Source: Candidatus Phaeomarinibacter sp.
GTDB taxonomy: Bacteria > Pseudomonadota > Alphaproteobacteria > CGMCC-115125
Direction: 5' to 3'
Assembly (NCBI GenBank): GCA_028279995.1
Contig: JANQMQ010000537.1
Coordinates: 1 to 9,605, forward strand
DNA: 9,605 nt
The notes below the pieces were generated by a model. That model had not been told where the DNA came from, did not search any database, and saw only the letters and a program-made list of their open reading frames with translations. The translations under genes and the position numbers were made by a program. Shown piece by piece: positions 6,184 to 9,605 of this stretch (positions are counted from its first letter, which is position 1; each line of letters opens with the position of its first letter).

Positions 6184-6813
6184 ATGATCAAACAAACACT
6201 TACTTTGACGGCAGCCGCTGCCCTTGCACTGGGCCTTGCTGCTTGCGACTCCGGAAATGGTGACGAAGAAGGCGCAGGCAACGCACTTGGCGATGCCATG
6301 GAAAGCGCAACAGATGCTGTGACCGGTGCTGCTGAAAGCGCTGCAGACGCCGCATCTGAAGCAGCCGACAGTGCCGTAGAGGCTGCGTCTGATGCAGCTG
6401 ACGCTACAATGGAGGCTGCAAGCGATGCTGCCGAAGCGACCAGCGACGCTGTAACCGATGCCGTTGATGCAACTGCAGACGCTGTGACGGATGCTGTTGA
6501 TTCAGTTGCCGGCACCGGTGACGATGCTGCAGAAGCCGCCGGGGAAGCTGCCGCAGAGGCAGCGGATGACGCTGCTGCTGATGCAACTGATGCTGCAAGC
6601 GAAGCCGCTGATGATGCATCTGATGCCGCCGAGGCCGTCGAAGAAGCTGCTGATGCAGCTTCCGACGCTATGGAAGCTCCGGCATCAGAAGCTACCGAAG
6701 CTGCGGAAGAAGCTGCCTCCGATGCAGTTGAGGATGCAATGGAAGCTGCCGAGGATGCAGCTGAAGCTGCCGCTGACGATGCAAAGGATGCCATGACGGC
6801 ACCGGCCAACTAG
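6184..6813 (+). CDS. Small acidic alanine-rich lipoprotein with hendecad repeats
   Basis: The 209-residue product begins with a short lipoprotein signal: MIKQ, a hydrophobic stretch (5-20) and lipobox LAAC, giving lipidated Cys21. The next residue is Asp22, which in E. coli keeps lipoproteins in the inner membrane; whether this holds here is unknown. A short polar linker (22-37) leads into 165 residues composed almost only of Ala, Asp, Glu, Ser, Thr and Val, with no aromatic residue. Acidic residues recur at 4-4-3 spacing (see the repeat entry). This predicts a long, strongly acidic helix facing the periplasm. I recognise no named family; similar Ala-rich lipoproteins are usually annotated hypothetical. 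The Shine-Dalgarno is weak (GGGG at 6171-6174, 9 nt upstream). A strong terminator 27 nt downstream ends the unit. A long open frame on the opposite strand is a by-product of GCN-rich codons. Confidence 0.85.
   Translation: MIKQTLTLTAAAALALGLAACDSGNGDEEGAGNALGDAMESATDAVTGAAESAADAASEAADSAVEAASDAADATMEAASDAAEATSDAVTDAVDATADAVTDAVDSVAGTGDDAAEAAGEAAAEAADDAAADATDAASEAADDASDAAEAVEEAADAASDAMEAPASEATEAAEEAASDAVEDAMEAAEDAAEAAADDAKDAMTAPAN
6295..6789 (+). repeat. 15 tandem 33-bp (11-residue) coding units, hendecad array
   Basis: Residues 38-202 of the lipoprotein split into exactly 15 units of 11 residues without a phase break. The approximate consensus is A-[AV]-[DE]-[SA]-A-x-[DE]-A-[AV]-[ST]-[DE], with acidic residues at positions 3, 7 and 11. 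Clear examples are AADSAVEAASD (60-70), AADATMEAASD (71-81), AVDATADAVTD (93-103), ATEAAEEAASD (170-180) and AVEDAMEAAED (181-191). Units around 104-114 and 126-169 are looser, but the 11-residue phase returns exactly. At DNA level, 6445-6468 and 6478-6501 are 33 bp apart and match at 21 of 24 bases, all three differences being synonymous. Confidence 0.8.
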
Positions 6814-6837
6814 GCTTACGGCCACACCACTACATTT

Positions 6838-6871
6838 GGAGGCCCGGGCGGGAGATCGTCCGGGCCTTTTT
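6838..6871 (+). terminator. Intrinsic (Rho-independent) terminator of the lipoprotein gene
   Basis: A GC-rich stem pairs GGCCCGGGCG (6841-6850) with CGTCCGGGCC (6857-6866) through one G-T wobble and a six-base loop. Five T residues (6867-6871) follow immediately, and A6840 extends the pairing into them. It starts 25 nt after the lipoprotein stop and separates that gene from the glycosyltransferase. Confidence 0.92.
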
Positions 6872-6919
6872 GCGTGCGCCAGCAAAGCCCCCGGGGCATT
6901 CAGATAGTTCAACAACCTA

Positions 6920-6949
6920 TTGCTACCTATACGATTATTTGCCTATAGT
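6920..6949 (+). promoter_or_regulatory. Probable promoter of the glycosyltransferase gene
   Basis: TTGCTA (6920-6925) and TATAGT (6944-6949) with an 18-bp spacer resemble sigma-70 -35 and -10 boxes. The strong terminator just upstream means the next gene needs its own promoter, and this is the best AT-rich candidate in the 6872-6982 gap. Transcription would start near 6956. Confidence 0.4.
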
Positions 6950-6972
6950 CCGGCGTCGTTTGAGATGGCTTT

Positions 6973-6979
6973 AGGGGGG
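6973..6979 (+). promoter_or_regulatory. G-rich ribosome-binding site that favours the start at 6983
   Basis: AGGGGGG lies just upstream of the ATG at 6983 (about 4 nt spacing). The in-frame ATG at 6965 has no such site and would be almost leaderless if transcription starts near 6956; a TTG at 6920 lies inside the putative promoter. Confidence 0.4.
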
Positions 6980-6982
6980 CGG

Positions 6983-8938
6983 ATGCCGGACGGGTTGGCT
7001 GGGGCCAAGCTCGGATCAAACAATGGCACTCATGCGCGACAGCTCTTGGGCCAGGTGCTAGTTGAGGCTGAGATCCTCACAATGGCAGAGCTTGAGCAGG
7101 CCTTGGGTGCTGCTGCCGCGTGGGGTGTTCCCCTTGGTCATGCCGTGATCGCACTTGGCCTGGCCAGGCCAATCGAGTTCTATCCGGCGCTCGCGCGCCA
7201 TCTGGAATTGCCTTTTGTAGACGTTCTCAAGACGCCTCCTCCTGCCAAATACTTCAAAGTTACCGATCTCGAGTTCTACCTGTCGGCAGAAACGATACCG
7301 ATCGGTAAAACGGGCCATGCGGATGGCAACCGGCTGATCCTGGCAACCCCTGACCCGTTGGCCACGGCACGGGAAATTGCGCGCAGGCGCGCTCAGGGAC
7401 TGTCCGTACCGGACGGGGATTTCACCTTCGCGATCACGCCGCGCCTTGATGTGCTGTGGACATTGCAAGCCCAGTTTGGAGAGACGCTGGAACACACCGC
7501 CTGCTTTGGACTTGATGAAACGGACCCTGCCTTTTCCGCACATAGCCCCGCACCGGCAAGCCAGCGTCTTTGCGGAAGTATCGCGCTGACAGGCCTGGTT
7601 GCCGGCAGCTTCCTGGCGCCGATGGCTACTTTCGCGGTTCTCAATGCAGTCCTCGGTCTTTTCTTTCTTGCTGTCCTGGGACTTCGGGCAATGTCCATCC
7701 CTCTTGGCATCAAGGCCCGGGAAGAACGTCCCAGAATCGATCAGTTACCGGATGATGCAGACCTTCCGGTCTATACCATTCTCGTGCCGCTCTACAGAGA
7801 GGCAGGCGTCCTACCACTTCTCGCCAGGGCACTGGCCGCACTGGATTACCCTCGCGCAAAGCTGGACATAAAACTCATACTGGAAGCAGATGATTTCGAG
7901 ACGATCAAGACTGCCAAGGCGCTTGGTCTTGAGGGGTATGTCGAGTTCATTCAGGTTCCCAAGAGCATGCCGCGGACCAAACCCAAGGCGTGCAACTATG
8001 CGCTGAAGTTCGCGCGCGGCGAGTATCTGGTGATCTTTGACGCTGAAGACCAGCCAGAACCCCTGCAACTCAAGAAGGCTGTTGCCATGTTCGCGCAGTG
8101 CGACCGCCAAACGGCCTGCCTGCAGGCTCCCCTTACCTATTTCAACGCTTCGGAAAACTGGCTGACGCGGCAGTTCACGATCGAGTTCAACATGTGGTTC
8201 GACCTGCTGCTGCCGACAGTCGAGAAGCTGGGCATGCCCATACCGCTGGGAGGTACATCCACGCACTTTCGGATGGATGCGTTGCGTGATGTGGGTGCAT
8301 GGGACCCCTACAACGTGACCGAGGATGCAGATCTCGGCATACGGATGGCACAGAAGGGGTACCGCTGTGCGATCCTTGATTCAGCGACCTATGAAGAAGC
8401 CAACTGCCAGATGGGCAACTGGCTGCGACAACGGTCGCGCTGGCTTAAGGGCTATGTTCAGACATGGCTCGTTCACATGCGAAAGCCGGGTGATCTCTAT
8501 CGCACGCTTGGCCCTGCAGGATTTGCAGGGTTTCAGTTGTTGATCGGCGGGTCCATCGTCTCCGCCCTTGCGCACCCGTTTGTGTGGATGTTCGCGGCCG
8601 CCGGGCTCATCATCAACGGTTCAGTTCTTTCCTATTTCTCGTCACCACAGATTCCGACATTGCTGCTGGTGCTGAATGCCGTGTTGTTGGGGGGTGGCTA
8701 TCTTGTCTCGGTCTGCGCCGGTATTGCAGCGGTTCAACAGCGCGACGCGCAGCATCTGGTACCGCATACATTCCTGATGGTGTTTTACTGGCCACTGCTT
8801 TCCGCCGGCGCCTATCTGGCGATGTGGCAGTTATTCACCAAGCCATTTTACTGGGAGAAGACGCGCCATGCGATCAGCAAGGCCAGCCGCGCACAACTGG
8901 CGCAGCTGGCCCGTGATCGCTCTGTCTCTCGAGACTAA
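6983..8938 (+). CDS. Membrane GT2-family glycosyltransferase with N-terminal MshEN/T2SSE_N-like domain
   Basis: This protein of about 651 residues has three parts. Residues ~20-85 resemble the N-terminal domain of type II secretion/pilus ATPases (MshEN), including PLGHAVIALGLARPIEFYPA and ELPFVD. Two membrane segments follow (~196-236). The cytoplasmic catalytic domain (~263-494) is a processive-type GT2: VYTILVPLYRE, D303/D304, DAED (353-356), TED (446-448) and QRSRW (483-487), the D, DxxD, TED, QxxRW set of cellulose- and hyaluronan-synthase-like enzymes. At least three further membrane segments lie in the C-terminal 150 residues. It probably polymerises or transfers sugar from a nucleotide sugar across the inner membrane for an exopolysaccharide. 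No partner polysaccharide gene is adjacent. It has its own likely promoter after the upstream terminator, and its stop overlaps the convergent gene by 4 bp. An ATG at 6965 is the alternative start. Confidence 0.9.
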   Translation: MPDGLAGAKLGSNNGTHARQLLGQVLVEAEILTMAELEQALGAAAAWGVPLGHAVIALGLARPIEFYPALARHLELPFVDVLKTPPPAKYFKVTDLEFYLSAETIPIGKTGHADGNRLILATPDPLATAREIARRRAQGLSVPDGDFTFAITPRLDVLWTLQAQFGETLEHTACFGLDETDPAFSAHSPAPASQRLCGSIALTGLVAGSFLAPMATFAVLNAVLGLFFLAVLGLRAMSIPLGIKAREERPRIDQLPDDADLPVYTILVPLYREAGVLPLLARALAALDYPRAKLDIKLILEADDFETIKTAKALGLEGYVEFIQVPKSMPRTKPKACNYALKFARGEYLVIFDAEDQPEPLQLKKAVAMFAQCDRQTACLQAPLTYFNASENWLTRQFTIEFNMWFDLLLPTVEKLGMPIPLGGTSTHFRMDALRDVGAWDPYNVTEDADLGIRMAQKGYRCAILDSATYEEANCQMGNWLRQRSRWLKGYVQTWLVHMRKPGDLYRTLGPAGFAGFQLLIGGSIVSALAHPFVWMFAAAGLIINGSVLSYFSSPQIPTLLLVLNAVLLGGGYLVSVCAGIAAVQQRDAQHLVPHTFLMVFYWPLLSAGAYLAMWQLFTKPFYWEKTRHAISKASRAQLAQLARDRSVSRD

Positions 8939-9605
8939 TAGAGACCAAGGTTCTGCAGGGTTGACGGTCCGGCGATGCCATCCTGCTTGATGCCTTCAGC
9001 GGCCTGGAACTCATCCACGGCCTCCTCCAGATCACCAGTGTATTTCCCGTCGATGGGTCCAGACCAGAAGCCCTTGTCAGCCAACGCGGTTTGCAGCCGT
9101 TCGACTTCGAGGCCTTCATCTCCCGCCTTGAGTTGGTAGCCGGAACGCTTGCCCGACTTGGCCTGATACAGCCGCTGCTTGCTGCTCTTGAGATAGGCAT
9201 TGCGTTCGGCAGGCGCTGCCGCAGCGCTCATCTGTTCACGTTCGACGCTGAGAGCTTCCAGCTTGGCGCTCAAGCGACCGTCATCCATGTCGGCTGCTTG
9301 CGTCTCGACACGCGTTGCAAGGTCGGCGAGCAGACTATCGGCCCGCCGTGCGTCGCCGGACTCATAAGCCGCAACGGCTTCAAGCTGGGTGCGCTCAGCA
9401 TCGAACAATGCAGCTTCGACCACCACATCTTCGTTACGTGCCTGCTTGATGACGTCGTCATCGCTGCTTGTGTTGAGAGCCAGAGGTACGTCGATTGTTG
9501 CCTCACCGCCTGAGCGGGCGTCTGTGTAGGTCACTTCCAGATCACCGAGGGACATGCTCGCCGCGTCTGTTGCAGCAACCTCAACCCGCAGCATCACGCG
9601 CTGGG
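8935..9605 (-). CDS. Envelope protein with C-terminal peptidoglycan-binding domain (N-terminal part outside window)
   Basis: The frame is open through the right edge, so only the last 222 residues are visible. GTG and ATG codons at 9597 and 9594 have no ribosome-binding site, and coding sequence continues before them. The final ~62 residues form a PG_binding_1-type domain: LKAGDEGLEVERLQTALADK, then GFWSGPIDGKYTGD, FQAAEGIKQDGIAGPSTLQN. This three-helix module binds peptidoglycan in the periplasm. The part before it starts with beta-rich sequence (LGDLEVTYTDARSGGEATID) followed by charged helices (AVAAYESGDARRADSLLADL). That arrangement resembles the region after the VWA domain in bacterial von Willebrand-type proteins, so a VWA protein anchored to the wall is my best guess, at low confidence. 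It converges on the glycosyltransferase with overlapping stop codons. Confidence 0.75.
   Translation of the reverse strand, partial: QRVMLRVEVAATDAASMSLGDLEVTYTDARSGGEATIDVPLALNTSSDDDVIKQARNEDVVVEAALFDAERTQLEAVAAYESGDARRADSLLADLATRVETQAADMDDGRLSAKLEALSVEREQMSAAAAPAERNAYLKSSKQRLYQAKSGKRSGYQLKAGDEGLEVERLQTALADKGFWSGPIDGKYTGDLEEAVDEFQAAEGIKQDGIAGPSTLQNLGLY

Noticed and set aside
5428..6195. 255-codon open frame on the minus strand opposite the MDR gene
   Set aside because: The plus-strand MDR protein has clear family motifs over the same span; the antisense translation shows no recognisable domain.
6138..6809. Long open frame on the minus strand (223 codons, Ala/Ser-rich) opposite the lipoprotein
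   Set aside because: It is the mirror of GCN, GAN and NCN codons in the repeat; the plus strand has a lipobox, start and terminator, while the minus frame starts with no ribosome-binding site and has no family features.

Overview
The window is a gene-dense stretch of moderately high-GC bacterial DNA. Codon use, the gene families and the domain mixes (a glycosyltransferase with a type II secretion ATPase N-terminal domain, a probable VWA-type protein ending in a peptidoglycan-binding domain, tandem PaaI thioesterases next to a flavin monooxygenase) suggest a free-living, probably aquatic or soil alphaproteobacterium. That taxonomic guess is inference. I see no insertion sequence, CRISPR array, tRNA or rRNA, and no base-composition break that would mark recent transfer.

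Left part (1-6093) is a probable catabolic or lipid-modifying locus. Two PaaI-type hotdog thioesterases lie on the minus strand (the second runs off the left edge). They diverge from a plus-strand crotonase-family gene and a flavin-containing monooxygenase. The divergent gap holds a perfect inverted repeat with 11-bp arms (795-818), the obvious candidate operator. A second plus-strand set follows: a TetR-family regulator, an HSL-type alpha/beta hydrolase and a zinc-free quinone-oxidoreductase-like MDR enzyme. A plausible reading is a TetR-controlled module that oxidises a hydrophobic substrate (FMO), cleaves esters (hydrolase), reduces an enone or quinone (MDR) and handles acyl-CoA intermediates (crotonase, thioesterases). 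The substrate cannot be read from the sequence.

Middle part (6184-6871) is a single gene for a small acidic alanine-rich lipoprotein, closed by a strong intrinsic terminator. Its mature part is built from 15 contiguous 11-residue units kept in one phase over residues 38-202. This is a hendecad design of the kind seen in long amphipathic helices, right-handed coiled coils and LEA-like proteins, and is the most unusual object in the window.

Right part (6920-9605) holds a membrane glycosyltransferase (GT2, with D, DxxD, TED and QxxRW signatures) fused to an N-terminal MshEN/T2SSE_N-like domain, preceded by its own likely promoter. A convergent minus-strand gene for a cell-envelope protein with a C-terminal peptidoglycan-binding domain overlaps it by 4 bp at the stop codons. 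These three right-hand genes look like envelope or exopolysaccharide functions unrelated to the left locus.
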